From Cyclobacteriaceae bacterium (GTDB taxonomy: Bacteria > Bacteroidota > Bacteroidia > Cytophagales > Cyclobacteriaceae): a stretch of 64,000 nt of DNA. The DNA lies in NCBI GenBank assembly GCA_016787645.1, contig JAEUUF010000015.1, positions 124,001-188,000 on the forward strand. Direction: 5' to 3'. Below the pieces are notes generated by a model that searched no databases, had not been told where the DNA came from, and saw nothing but the letters and a program-made list of their open reading frames with translations. This document shows positions 36,883 through 46,021 of this stretch, piece after piece. Position 1 is the stretch's first letter; each line of letters opens with the position of its first letter. The translations under genes were made by a program, and so were the position numbers.

Positions 36883-37695
36883 ATGGCCTACAACCTGCTT
36901 CGCGGCAAACGCGGTATCATTTTCGGCGCACTGGACGAGAATTCGATCGCCTGGAAAACAGCGCTCAAAGTAAAGGAAGAAGGAGGGCAGTTCACCCTTA
37001 CGAACGCCCCCATTGCCATGCGAATGGGCAAGATCAAGGAGCTCGGCGAAAAATGCGGATCGGAGATTATTCCCGCCGACGCAACGTCAGAGGCCGACCT
37101 GAACACGCTCTTCACTCGGTCTGTCGAGGTATTGGGTGGTAAGCTCGATTTTGTATTGCACTCGATCGGGATGAGTCCCAATGTACGCAAAGACAGATCC
37201 TATGGCGACCTTAATTACGAGTGGTTCCTCAAGACCCTGGATATTTCAGGCTTGTCGTTTCATAAAGTTCTTCAGACCGCCGAAAAGACCGACGCGATGA
37301 ATGAATGGGGATCAATTCTCGCACTAACCTATATCGCTGCCCAGCGCGCCTATCCCGATTATTCGGACATGGCGCAGGCAAAGGCCGTACTGGAGTCTAT
37401 TGCCCGGAGCTATGGTCAACGTTTTGGTAAGCTTAAAAAAGTGCGGGTCAATACGATATCCCAATCGCCCACGGTCACCACGGCCGGAGCGGGCATCAGC
37501 GGCTTTGACGTGTTCTTCGATTTTGCGAAAATGATGTCCCCGCTGGGTAACGCTTCAGCCGAAGATTGCGCCAACTATATCGTGCTGATGTTCTCCGATT
37601 ATAGCCGCATGGTAACAATGCAGAACCTCATGCATGATGGTGGATTCTCCACCTCGGGCATCACCGAGGAGCTAATCGAGCGCCTCAAAAAATGA
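36883..37695 (+). CDS. fabI: Enoyl-[acyl-carrier-protein] reductase (NADH)
   Basis: Last reductive step of each fatty acid elongation cycle. 270 residues from the ATG at 36883; the open frame runs further back through murI in antisense but has no similarity there. The short-chain dehydrogenase core shows the FabI-specific active site Y150...Y160-x6-K167 (ALTYIAAQRAYPDYSDMAQAK), HSIGMSP and the ISQSPTVTTAG loop. Followed 8 bases later by ispE. Confidence 0.94.
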   Translation: MAYNLLRGKRGIIFGALDENSIAWKTALKVKEEGGQFTLTNAPIAMRMGKIKELGEKCGSEIIPADATSEADLNTLFTRSVEVLGGKLDFVLHSIGMSPNVRKDRSYGDLNYEWFLKTLDISGLSFHKVLQTAEKTDAMNEWGSILALTYIAAQRAYPDYSDMAQAKAVLESIARSYGQRFGKLKKVRVNTISQSPTVTTAGAGISGFDVFFDFAKMMSPLGNASAEDCANYIVLMFSDYSRMVTMQNLMHDGGFSTSGITEELIERLKK

Positions 37696-37703
37696 AATAG
37701 GTA

Positions 37704-38510
37704 ATGGTGACCTTCCCCGGGTGCAAGATCAACCTGGGCCTCCATGTGTTGAACCGGCGGCCGGACGGGTATCATGACATTCACACTTGCTTCTATCCCG
37801 TTCCCTGGACGGATTTGCTGGAAGCGATACCCGCCGAGGAATTTTCCTTTACGTGTACTGGCCTCCCCATACCGGGACCTGTCGAGCACAATCTGTGTGT
37901 AAAGGCTTTCGAACTTTTGAAGCGTGATTTCGAACTGCCACCGATTCAGGCTCACCTCCACAAGATGGTTCCCATGGGTGCAGGGTTGGGCGGTGGATCA
38001 GCGGACGCCGCTCAATGTTTGAGAATTGTGAATGAACTTTTTTCCCTGGGGTTGACCAGGGAGCAGTTGTCGGGCTATGCGAGCCGCCTTGGAAGTGACT
38101 GTTCATTTTTCATTTATCCTACTCCGGCGTTGGGTAGTGGGCGCGGAGAGATTCTTGATCCAGTTGCTGTATCGCTGAATGGACTCTACCTGGTAATTGT
38201 TTCTCCCGTATTGCATGTGTCGACAGCCGAAGCGTATGCCGGGGTATCCCCAGGGCCACCACGCGAGGATCTTCGAAGCACCCTTTCTCGCCCACTCAGC
38301 GAATGGAAGGATAACCTGGTGAATGATTTTGAGCAATCAATTTTTTCGCGGTTTACTGAACTGCCGGCCACTAAGAAACGGCTTTATGATTCCGGGGCCC
38401 TGTATGCAAGTATGAGTGGTTCGGGCTCGTCAGTTTTTGGATTGTTTGATAAGCAGGTTGATCGCGAAACTATTTTCCCTGGATCATTGGGATGGTCGGG
38501 CTGGCTCTAG
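37704..38510 (+). CDS. ispE: 4-diphosphocytidyl-2-C-methyl-D-erythritol kinase
   Basis: GHMP-family kinase of the non-mevalonate isoprenoid pathway. 268 residues: KINLGLHVLNRRPDGYHDI at the N-terminus, the ATP-binding MGAGLGGGSADAA loop (about 91-103), the catalytic-region GSDCSFF, and the C-terminal MSGSGSSVFGLF. Coupled to fabI by an 8-base gap; its 3' end overlaps the convergent transporter gene by 27 bases. Confidence 0.93.
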   Translation: MVTFPGCKINLGLHVLNRRPDGYHDIHTCFYPVPWTDLLEAIPAEEFSFTCTGLPIPGPVEHNLCVKAFELLKRDFELPPIQAHLHKMVPMGAGLGGGSADAAQCLRIVNELFSLGLTREQLSGYASRLGSDCSFFIYPTPALGSGRGEILDPVAVSLNGLYLVIVSPVLHVSTAEAYAGVSPGPPREDLRSTLSRPLSEWKDNLVNDFEQSIFSRFTELPATKKRLYDSGALYASMSGSGSSVFGLFDKQVDRETIFPGSLGWSGWL

Positions 38511-39386
38511 TCTACTCTTGATGAGCGGGTAGATGAACACGGCGCAAAAAATCACAAAGGCCCCCAGGTAGAAGTGAGTACTCATTCGCTCAGCTTCCCC
38601 AAATACCAGGAGGGCCATCAGGATGCCATACACCGGTTCGAGGTTAAGTGTCAGTTGAAAAAGGAAGACACTGATCCGTTTGAACAATTCAACGGCGGCG
38701 GAGTAAGCATACACGGTACAGAGCCAGGCCAGCAGCAGGATCCAAAGTCCATCAGCAGCCGTAAGTGATAACCGGAGTTGATGACCTTCTGCCCACTGAC
38801 TTTGATAGAGTGGAAAGAACAATGCAATAAATCCCATTGCACTGATCATCTCATAGAACGTAATCACATAGGGGTCAACCTGTTTTACCAGGCGTGCGTT
38901 GATCAGGGCAAAGATGGCACAGGTGAATCCCGAAAGAATCCCGATCCATAACCCAGCGGAATACCCGAAGTCGGAGCCAAAAATGATAAGCAAGCCGCCA
39001 AGGACCAGCAGGCCCAGCAGCACTTCAAACCAATTGTGGCGAGTGCGGTTGAACAGGGGTTCCAGGATGGCTGTCCAGAAACTGGCTGTGGCAAATCCGA
39101 CGAGGCTTACCGAGACGTTTGCAATTCGGCCGGAAAGAAAGAAAGTAAGCCAATGAAACCCCACGATGATTCCGGTAAGCAAAAGTGTGGTGAGGTTACT
39201 CCCGGACACCCGGAATGATCTTCCCGTAAGGAGTAGAAACAACGCCATTCCCGCGGCTGCAAAGAGCGTGCGGTAAAAAACCATTTCAACCGCTGGTATC
39301 GTTATGAGCTTACCCAGAATACCCGTGAAGCCGAACAGGATAACAATGAAGTGCAGCCGAAGAAAGTCTGGCGTGCCCGGTTTCAT
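38484..39386 (-). CDS. EamA/DMT-family transporter
   Basis: 300 residues forming about ten hydrophobic helices as two internally repeated five-helix EamA halves. The substrate cannot be read from sequence; relatives export amino acids or metabolites or are nucleotide-sugar transporters. It starts within the stop region of the LptF/G-like gene (4-base overlap), so tgt, the permease and this transporter form one leftward operon. Tail-to-tail overlap with ispE. Confidence 0.86.
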   Translation of the reverse strand: MKPGTPDFLRLHFIVILFGFTGILGKLITIPAVEMVFYRTLFAAAGMALFLLLTGRSFRVSGSNLTTLLLTGIIVGFHWLTFFLSGRIANVSVSLVGFATASFWTAILEPLFNRTRHNWFEVLLGLLVLGGLLIIFGSDFGYSAGLWIGILSGFTCAIFALINARLVKQVDPYVITFYEMISAMGFIALFFPLYQSQWAEGHQLRLSLTAADGLWILLLAWLCTVYAYSAAVELFKRISVFLFQLTLNLEPVYGILMALLVFGEAERMSTHFYLGAFVIFCAVFIYPLIKSRLEPARPSQ

Positions 39387-40483
39387 CGCGGCGTGAATCG
39401 GTAGAGCACGAGCGAGACAACGGTAAAAATGCAGTTGGGCGTCCAGGCCGCCAGGATGGGGTGCATGCTGCCAGTCTCGGCGAACCTCCGGGTTAGTAGA
39501 AAGAACAGGATGAAAATAAAGGCCAGTACAAACCCAAGTGCGATTTGGAGACCGGTGCCGCCCCGGCTCTTCCTGGAAGAAACGGTTACTCCCATAAATA
39601 CGAGGATAAAGGTGGTGAAAGGCGCTGCGGTCCGTATGTGTTTCTCCACCTCGTACATGGCTACCCCTGAGGCCCCGCGGAACCTGAGTTTCGCAATGTG
39701 CTCAGTGAGTTCAGGGGTGGTCATTCCTTCGTAGCTGCGTTCCTGCGCTTCAAAATCTTTTGGAGAAATGGCCAATGCGGTATCCATCTCATTGCCATAG
39801 GTCAGGAAGGTCTTGGGGTCGGTAGTCGATGCGGAAGTGAAAACGTCGTTGACCCGGTGAAGTTTCCAGTATTTCAGTGACCACGTCCGTTTCACGGTGT
39901 CCCAGGTGATGTTGTCGGACGTCAATTTTTCGACCAGCACATTGTCCTGGAATCGCTCAAGGCTGAACTGGTAGCCCACGTTAGTGACATTGTTATAATT
40001 CTGGATGAACAGGTACACCTGTGGAGCCACCTGGAGGTGAATGTTGCGGGCATCATAGTAGTACCGGTTATTGAAGTACTGAAGTTCGAACGCCAGTCGT
40101 GATTTTGTTGCTGCAGGGATTACCCATCCGTTTAGCGCAAAACTGATGGAGGCCACAACGCCCGCGGCAATGAAGTAAGGCACCAGGAAGCGTCGAAAAC
40201 TCACACCTCCACTGAGGATGGAAATGATTTCCGTATGGCTGGCCATCCGTGACGTAACATAGATGATCGCGATGAATATGGTGATCGGTGTGATCAATCC
40301 CATAATCCATGGGATGAAATCCAGGTAGTATCCGAGTACGGCGCCCGAACCCAGGTTGTTCTTGGCGAACTTGTCCATTTTCTCCGTGATGTCGATCACG
40401 GTGATGATAGCCATGAGGATGAGGACCACGAAGAAAAACGTGGAGAGCACTCGCTTCATGATGTATTGATCAATGATCTTCAT
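39383..40483 (-). CDS. LptF/LptG-family permease (YjgP/YjgQ)
   Basis: Inner-membrane subunit of the lipopolysaccharide export bridge. 366 residues: N-terminal transmembrane helices (MKIIDQYIMKRVLSTFFFVV, then two more), a large periplasmic beta-jellyroll-like domain (about 110-270) and three C-terminal helices. Both LptF and LptG share this architecture; sequence by eye does not settle which one this is. Lies 8 bases downstream of tgt and overlaps the transporter gene by 4. Confidence 0.88.
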   Translation of the reverse strand: MKIIDQYIMKRVLSTFFFVVLILMAIITVIDITEKMDKFAKNNLGSGAVLGYYLDFIPWIMGLITPITIFIAIIYVTSRMASHTEIISILSGGVSFRRFLVPYFIAAGVVASISFALNGWVIPAATKSRLAFELQYFNNRYYYDARNIHLQVAPQVYLFIQNYNNVTNVGYQFSLERFQDNVLVEKLTSDNITWDTVKRTWSLKYWKLHRVNDVFTSASTTDPKTFLTYGNEMDTALAISPKDFEAQERSYEGMTTPELTEHIAKLRFRGASGVAMYEVEKHIRTAAPFTTFILVFMGVTVSSRKSRGGTGLQIALGFVLAFIFILFFLLTRRFAETGSMHPILAAWTPNCIFTVVSLVLYRFTPR

Positions 40484-40491
40484 GGGTCATG

Positions 40492-41622
40492 CTAGAGCCT
40501 TGCCGACACGATTTTCACCATCTGGTTCTTCCAATGGGCAAAGGTACCCTCTTCGATCTTCTTCCGGGCCTCGCGCACCAGCCAGAGGTAAAACGTCAGG
40601 TTATGCAGCGTAGCAATTTGCGCGCCTAAAATTTCCTTGCTGATTATCAGGTGGCGAAGATAGGCCCTGCTGTAAAAGGTGCTGGCATAGCCGCCCAAGG
40701 CGGGGTCGATAGGACCAAGGTCATCCTTCCACTTTTCGTTCCGGATATTGATGATCCCCTGTGAAGTGAACAGCATCCCGTTCCGGGCATTCCGGGTTGG
40801 CATAACGCAGTCGAACATGTCGATACCAAGCGCGATCGATTCCAGGATGTTCTCCGGTGTGCCCACACCCATCAGGTAGCGAGGCTTGTTATCGGGTAAG
40901 ATAGAGCAAACGAGATCGGTCATCGCATACATGTCTTCCGCAGGTTCACCCACTGAGAGACCGCCGATCGCGTTGCCGGGTTGATCCTGCGCGGCAATGA
41001 ACTCGGCCGATTCCTTCCGAAGGTCGGGGAACGTGCTGCCCTGCACAATGGGGAAGAGAGCCTGTTCATATCCATATGCGGATTTTGTGCCATTCATGCG
41101 ATCCACACAACGTACGAGCCAGTCGTGTGTTATCTTCATCGACTTGCGGGCATAGGCATACTCGCAAGGGTACGGAGTACACTCGTCAAACGCCATGATG
41201 ATGTCCGCGCCGATGGTGCGCTGGATGTCGATTACACTTTCAGGGCTGAAGAAATGTTTGGAGCCATCGATGTGCGATTTGAAAGTAACTCCTTCCGCTT
41301 TGATCTTTCGGTTGTCCGAAAGGGAATACACCTGGTAGCCACCGCTGTCAGTCAGGATCGGTCGGTTCCAGCCCATGAACTGATGGAGACCACCGGCTTT
41401 GGTCAGCAGGTCAAGTCCGGGACGCAGGTAAAGGTGATACGTATTCCCCAGGATGATTTTCGCGTCGATATCCTGCTCGAGTTCCCGTTGGTGAACGGCT
41501 TTGACCGAGGCGGCCGTACCCACGGGCATGAAGATCGGGGTGGGTATCTCGCCGTGATCCGTGGACAGGACGCCGGCACGGGCCTTCGACTGGGGATCCT
41601 TGGCGAAGAGCTCAAATTTCAT
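40492..41622 (-). CDS. tgt: tRNA-guanine transglycosylase lacking the zinc-binding cysteines
   Basis: Exchanges guanine 34 for the queuosine precursor in GUN-anticodon tRNAs. 376 residues from the ATG at 41622 (a GTG at 41628 is inside the promoter box). TIM-barrel motifs are intact: PVGTAASVKAV, LGNTYHL, LTDSGGYQVYSL, GLSVGEP and the nucleophile region DCVMPTRNARNG. The C-terminal zinc site of bacterial TGT (CxCxxC followed by His) is not there: the matching stretch reads DPALGGYAS, while the His in ATLHN is kept. Fold and activity may still be normal. Confidence 0.92.
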   Translation of the reverse strand: MKFELFAKDPQSKARAGVLSTDHGEIPTPIFMPVGTAASVKAVHQRELEQDIDAKIILGNTYHLYLRPGLDLLTKAGGLHQFMGWNRPILTDSGGYQVYSLSDNRKIKAEGVTFKSHIDGSKHFFSPESVIDIQRTIGADIIMAFDECTPYPCEYAYARKSMKITHDWLVRCVDRMNGTKSAYGYEQALFPIVQGSTFPDLRKESAEFIAAQDQPGNAIGGLSVGEPAEDMYAMTDLVCSILPDNKPRYLMGVGTPENILESIALGIDMFDCVMPTRNARNGMLFTSQGIINIRNEKWKDDLGPIDPALGGYASTFYSRAYLRHLIISKEILGAQIATLHNLTFYLWLVREARKKIEEGTFAHWKNQMVKIVSARL

Positions 41623-41627
41623 TCCCA

Positions 41628-41635
41628 CAAATATA
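41628..41635 (-). promoter_or_regulatory. Candidate -7 box for tgt
   Basis: TATATTTG on the minus strand, perfect TAnnTTTG, ending 5 bases before the ATG at 41622. The predicted transcript would begin at or next to the start codon (leaderless). Confidence 0.48.
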
Positions 41636-41666
41636 GACTTCCGGACCTCACCTGAATTGATTCGTC

Positions 41667-41674
41667 TATCTTTG
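41667..41674 (+). promoter_or_regulatory. Candidate -7 box for the GT2 glycosyltransferase / sigma factor pair
   Basis: TATCTTTG, perfect TAnnTTTG, ending 16 bases before the GTG at 41691. Together with the tgt box it makes a compact divergent promoter in a 68-base gap. Confidence 0.48.
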
Positions 41675-41690
41675 GGCTCTTTTATCAGAC

Positions 41691-42797
41691 GTGTTGACTT
41701 CCTTTCAGATCGTCGCCTGGATTGTGATTACCCTGCAGCTAATGATGCTGGGCCGTTACCTTGCCGCGTTTTGGCGCCGCGCTCCATTCGGAGCCGGGGC
41801 TGCGCCGCCCGTTTCAGTGATCGTTTGCGCCCATGACGAGGAGGCCAACCTCAGGACGTTGGTCCCTTTATTGCTGGGTCAGGATTACCCTGAATTCGAG
41901 GTAATTATTGTCGAAGATCGTTGCAACGACCATACCTATGATTATCTCCTGGAGGCCACCCGGCTTCACCCCCGTCTCAAAATGGTGAGAGTGCAATTCC
42001 TTCCAGAGCACATCACCGGGAAGAAGTATGCGCTTACGCTGGGCGTGAAGGCGGCTATTCACGACTGGGTACTGCTCACCGATGCCGACTGCCGACCCGC
42101 GGGCAATCAATGGATCCGCTCCATGGCTTCCCGGATGACGCAAGACAAGCAGATCGTGTTGGGCTATTCTCCATACCTCAATTTCCCGGGGTACCTCAAT
42201 TCATTTATTCGATTTGAATCGCTTATCACCGGTGTCCAATTCATGGGGAGCGCATTGCTGGGCAAGCCGTACATGGGGACGGGCCGCAACCTGGCTTACC
42301 GCAAATCACTTTTTCTTAACCATAAAGGTTTTCACGGGCATCTTTCAGTGAACGGGGGTGACGATGATCTATTTGTTAACCGACATGCCTCGCGCCTCAA
42401 TACAACGGCTTGTGTGGATGAGGGCAGCCTTATGCGTTCGATACCCAAGGAAAATTGGCGTTCATTTCTCTATCAGAAGTTGCGTCATCTTAGCGTTGGT
42501 CGACACTACCGGTTGCGTGACCGAATGCGGATTGGAATATTTATGATTACCTGGATGCTGAGTTGGCTGTTGGTAATCCCTGTCATGGTCCATCCGTCGG
42601 CAGCATGGTCATTTCTATGGGTGGGCTTCCTTGTCCGGGAGATCATGCTGGTCCTGCTGGTGCACCGTGCCTCCCGGACGCTGGGGGACCCATTCGAATC
42701 GTGGAAAACTCCGCTTTTAGATTTTAATTATGCCATTTACTATCTTGGAACGGGCCTTGTGGCGCTAGCATCCAAACGAATTCGATGGAAGATTTAG
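41691..42797 (+). CDS. Membrane-anchored glycosyltransferase family 2
   Basis: 368 residues, starting at GTG 41691 (or the following TTG). One N-terminal transmembrane helix, a GT-A domain with VSVIVCAHDEEANL, the metal-binding LLTDADCRP (DxD-type), NGGDDDLFVN for the acceptor-side acid and KLRHLSVGRHYR near the processive-GT position, then C-terminal hydrophobic helices. Likely transfers a sugar to a lipid or polysaccharide at the membrane; donor unknown. Overlaps the sigma factor gene by 13 bases. Confidence 0.87.
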   Translation: MLTSFQIVAWIVITLQLMMLGRYLAAFWRRAPFGAGAAPPVSVIVCAHDEEANLRTLVPLLLGQDYPEFEVIIVEDRCNDHTYDYLLEATRLHPRLKMVRVQFLPEHITGKKYALTLGVKAAIHDWVLLTDADCRPAGNQWIRSMASRMTQDKQIVLGYSPYLNFPGYLNSFIRFESLITGVQFMGSALLGKPYMGTGRNLAYRKSLFLNHKGFHGHLSVNGGDDDLFVNRHASRLNTTACVDEGSLMRSIPKENWRSFLYQKLRHLSVGRHYRLRDRMRIGIFMITWMLSWLLVIPVMVHPSAAWSFLWVGFLVREIMLVLLVHRASRTLGDPFESWKTPLLDFNYAIYYLGTGLVALASKRIRWKI

Positions 42798-43393
42798 AAA
42801 ACCGCTTTTCCTCCAAAGCGCTGGAGGACTTTGAATTGATCGACCGGGCGGTAGGCGGTGATGACAAGGCTTTTGCCAAATTATTGCAGCGGTACAAGCG
42901 GCCGGTGTACCACATGATCCTCAAGATGGTTCGCAACGTAGATGACGCCGAGGACCTGATGATTGAGTCATTCGCAAAAGCGTTTCGCAGCCTGCACCGT
43001 TTCAAGAAAGATTTCACCTTCAGCACCTGGTTGTTCCGAATCGCCACGAACAATACCATTGATTATATCCGCAAGAAAAAAATCAATACCCTGAGCATTG
43101 AGAATACGTACACCGACGATGATGGCCAGTCGGTTTCCATCGATGTGCCTGACCGTAATCTCGATCCCCAGGAGGAGACCATCAAGTTGCAGAAAGAAGA
43201 ACTGATGCAGGTGTTTGTCGGGATGCTGCCGGCCAAATACCAGAAGTTGGTGAGGCTCCGTTACTTCAATGAATTGTCGTACGAGGAAATCGCCGTGGAG
43301 CTGGACGCCCCGCTGGGAACGGTCAAGGCGCAGTTACATCGCGCCCGCGAACTTATGTACGACATGGTCAAGAACAAGAAGGATCACATCTGA
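42785..43393 (+). CDS. RNA polymerase sigma factor, ECF (sigma-70 family)
   Basis: 202 residues: region 2 (about 25-95, with AEDLMIESFAKAFRSLHRF and FSTWLFRIATNNTIDYIRKKK), a linker with an acidic stretch, and region 4 (about 140-195, LPAKYQKLVRLRYFNELSYEEIAVEL...GTVKAQLHRAREL). No anti-sigma gene follows, unlike typical ECF loci, and it is translationally tied to a glycosyltransferase by a 13-base overlap. Such orphan ECF factors are often constitutive in Bacteroidota. The target promoter is unknown. Confidence 0.92.
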   Translation: MEDLENRFSSKALEDFELIDRAVGGDDKAFAKLLQRYKRPVYHMILKMVRNVDDAEDLMIESFAKAFRSLHRFKKDFTFSTWLFRIATNNTIDYIRKKKINTLSIENTYTDDDGQSVSIDVPDRNLDPQEETIKLQKEELMQVFVGMLPAKYQKLVRLRYFNELSYEEIAVELDAPLGTVKAQLHRARELMYDMVKNKKDHI

Positions 43394-43418
43394 TCAGCCC
43401 GCGCATTCATCTGCTTGC

Positions 43419-46010
43419 TCAAGGTTTCTCCTCAATGGTAAGATATACTTCGCCCCGAACAGGCCGCCCTTCGGCGGTAATACCTTCTACGACAACCCGA
43501 TAAAGTCCGGCGAGGTCTGACGCAAAGAAGGAAACGGTTGCTGTTCCGGAAGCGTCCGGTCTTACCACCGGGTTCCAGTAGAGGGTGGCCCGATAGTCCG
43601 GTTGGGCGGAATCGCTGCGCGGAAGTTCATAGTCCGGTTCCTGAAAAGTGCGTGTCCTTGCAAACCCCGGGAGCTTGATGGTTTGAAAATTAGGATCGGT
43701 GTTGTCAATGGACGCGCCAGTTTTGGTATATACGGCGATCACCCCGCTGGCCCCCTGGGATCCATACAACACGTTTAGGCGCTTGGTGAATTCAATCGAT
43801 TCGATCGTATTGAAATCAATGGACTGTAGAACAGTTCCTGCGTCGCCAGCGATGGGCATGTCATTGATGGTCACCAGTGGGCTGATGGAGTTGGTGATGG
43901 AAGAGCCATAGGCGCGGGAGAAGAATACGGTGCCGGCACCCGGATTCACAATGAGCCCTGGCACTTTACCAACCAGGGCATACAAGAGGTTGCCGGTACC
44001 GAAATTGAGATTCTTGGCGGTCAGCGTATAATCGGCCCGGCCATAGACCCGGCGTTTGGCGCGTTCGGTCTCCTCCGCGCTTTCACGCCGCCCCGTCACT
44101 TCAATTTCTTCAAGCAGTTTGCTGTCTTTAGGAACTTCATACTCGGATATAAAGCGCTGAGCGGTGCCCACCTTGACGATGCTCCATTCAGGAGTAAACG
44201 GGACGTGAAGTGGGGGAACCTCCCTCGGGAGCACTACTACCTTGCCATAAGGACGGCCCTTGGCTTTGTCGGACTTGTACGAGAAGAGTGCACTATCGGT
44301 AAATTGAAGTCCTGTCTGCCAAAACTTGCCGTCGTCATCTGTTTCAGCGAAAAGTACATCGCCGGTCTCCCATTTAATGAAGCTCAACTGGGTGCGTTCC
44401 CCATTCCCTTTGTCATTGAGAAACTCCGCGTAAAAACTAACGCCGCGTTCAATTCGATGCTCGAGTTCGTTGATCCTTGGAATCTCGGCGCGATCAATAG
44501 GGAAGGTGTTCACGATCGTGATCGGTTCAGGTACAGGAATCACCTGGGCCGCATCAGTGACTGCTACCGACAACTCGGAATCTGCGCTTTGCAGCCCTTC
44601 CTCCAGGCGAATATCGAGTGTGACTTTGTCTCGGACCCGGTAGGTTTTTTGCCGCGAAACAATGCTCACTGCGCCGGCTTCGGGAGCTGACCTGCCCGCC
44701 GATGGGTCAGCCTTATTCATCATATTCAGGATTCTCAAGGGTTTGGTAAACAGCCCGGAATCTCCAAAGTTCAGCCTGAGGTTGGTGTAGGCTCTTAAAT
44801 AGTAAGTTCCTTCTGCCATCGAATCCGGAAGGATTAAATCTCCATGGCTCGTGCCTTTCTCGATTCGAAACATCTTCTCAACCATCACCTGCTTTTTAGC
44901 GCTAAGCAGTTCAACGTAAAGCACATCGCACAATGAATCGCGCCAGGTACGGTTATAGTAATTGAGATAAGCCTTGAACCAAAGTGGCTCGCCGGGATAA
45001 TAGTAAGGTTTGTCGGTCTGCACGTAAACCTTCTCGTAAAAGTACCGGAGGGCCTCCGCGTAGGTTGATTCAATGTCGTGGATAGGTCGATAATCGATAG
45101 GCAGCTGGTAGGTGAGGCCGGGCTTGTTCATGGCACCCTCCAATTGTACTTGCCTGGGGTTGATCATGACCCCTGTCTTCGTAAAATCAACCGGCCCGTG
45201 AAAGGTTACGATCGTTTGTTTCTCTTTGTAATGAACTATCAGGGACCCCTCCCAATTGATCCGGTAATAACCGCTGACCGCTGTCGGTGAGGCATTGAGG
45301 GCTGGCAGCGATTGGCCGTTAACATCGGTCAGGTTGAATCCTTCCTCGGCCGACTTGCCGGAGACGGTTGATGCCAGCCAATGTCGAACCGATCCCTGGT
45401 ACATCTCTATGCGGGTGCGCTCCACGGCCATGTTCTGGTTGACATTCGATCCCTGGTATTCCTGGTAGCAATAGGCGGCGTCAGCGATGTCGAGAAAAGA
45501 GGTGGGTGAAAAATACGCGGTGATGCGATAACCCGCATTGGGATACTCGGTCACCACCGGACCAGAAAACACCCGAAACTTTCCTTCGGCCGTTTCGACT
45601 TCCACATGGGTGTCGGGGTTGTACATTAAGAGGCCTTCCTGACCAAGGAAAGCCTGGTCGAACGCGGTTTGCGATTCGGGAGTTGTTTTGCCTCGAGGCT
45701 TTTTCTCGACGGCGGAGAATTTCAGGTTCAGCGTGTAAGAACGATCTGCCTGGATGCGCATTGGGGCACGGTAGAGCGTGAACCCTTTCTTATACGCAAC
45801 GATCTCGTGAAGGCCGGGAGGGATCTCATTCAAAGTAAACTGCCCGAAGTCATCCGTCTGTGCGCGCACATAGGACCGATTGATAAAGATCTCAGCACCC
45901 GCTATGGGCTTACCGTTCGGAGCAACCATAATACCGGTCACCTGGGCCACCGTTGTCAGCGAAGTTAGAATTGCAACGACAAGCGGAAAGAGCAGAGATC
46001 GGAAAATCAT
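43419..46010 (-). CDS. Exported multidomain protein: CarboxypepD_reg, macroglobulin-like and TonB-plug domains, no barrel
   Basis: 863 residues with a signal peptide (MIFRSLLFPLV...TVAQ). Residues about 23-100 are a CarboxypepD_reg beta-sandwich (GKPIAGAEIFI, TDDFGQFTL). Around 335-430 is a macroglobulin-type domain (VYVQTDKPYYYPGEPLWFKAYL). Around 625-760 is a TonB-receptor plug-like domain (LEEIEVTGRR, LLYALVGKVPGLIV, TINDMPI, IESIEFTKRLNVLYG, GVIAVYTKTG). The last 90 residues return to a macroglobulin-like strand pattern (GTATVSFFASDLAGLYRVVVEG). There is no 22-strand barrel, so it cannot be a TonB transporter itself. Lies 11 bases downstream of the S51 peptidase gene, same operon. Confidence 0.82.
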   Translation of the reverse strand: MIFRSLLFPLVVAILTSLTTVAQVTGIMVAPNGKPIAGAEIFINRSYVRAQTDDFGQFTLNEIPPGLHEIVAYKKGFTLYRAPMRIQADRSYTLNLKFSAVEKKPRGKTTPESQTAFDQAFLGQEGLLMYNPDTHVEVETAEGKFRVFSGPVVTEYPNAGYRITAYFSPTSFLDIADAAYCYQEYQGSNVNQNMAVERTRIEMYQGSVRHWLASTVSGKSAEEGFNLTDVNGQSLPALNASPTAVSGYYRINWEGSLIVHYKEKQTIVTFHGPVDFTKTGVMINPRQVQLEGAMNKPGLTYQLPIDYRPIHDIESTYAEALRYFYEKVYVQTDKPYYYPGEPLWFKAYLNYYNRTWRDSLCDVLYVELLSAKKQVMVEKMFRIEKGTSHGDLILPDSMAEGTYYLRAYTNLRLNFGDSGLFTKPLRILNMMNKADPSAGRSAPEAGAVSIVSRQKTYRVRDKVTLDIRLEEGLQSADSELSVAVTDAAQVIPVPEPITIVNTFPIDRAEIPRINELEHRIERGVSFYAEFLNDKGNGERTQLSFIKWETGDVLFAETDDDGKFWQTGLQFTDSALFSYKSDKAKGRPYGKVVVLPREVPPLHVPFTPEWSIVKVGTAQRFISEYEVPKDSKLLEEIEVTGRRESAEETERAKRRVYGRADYTLTAKNLNFGTGNLLYALVGKVPGLIVNPGAGTVFFSRAYGSSITNSISPLVTINDMPIAGDAGTVLQSIDFNTIESIEFTKRLNVLYGSQGASGVIAVYTKTGASIDNTDPNFQTIKLPGFARTRTFQEPDYELPRSDSAQPDYRATLYWNPVVRPDASGTATVSFFASDLAGLYRVVVEGITAEGRPVRGEVYLTIEEKP

Positions 46011-46021
46011 TCGCTTGACCC

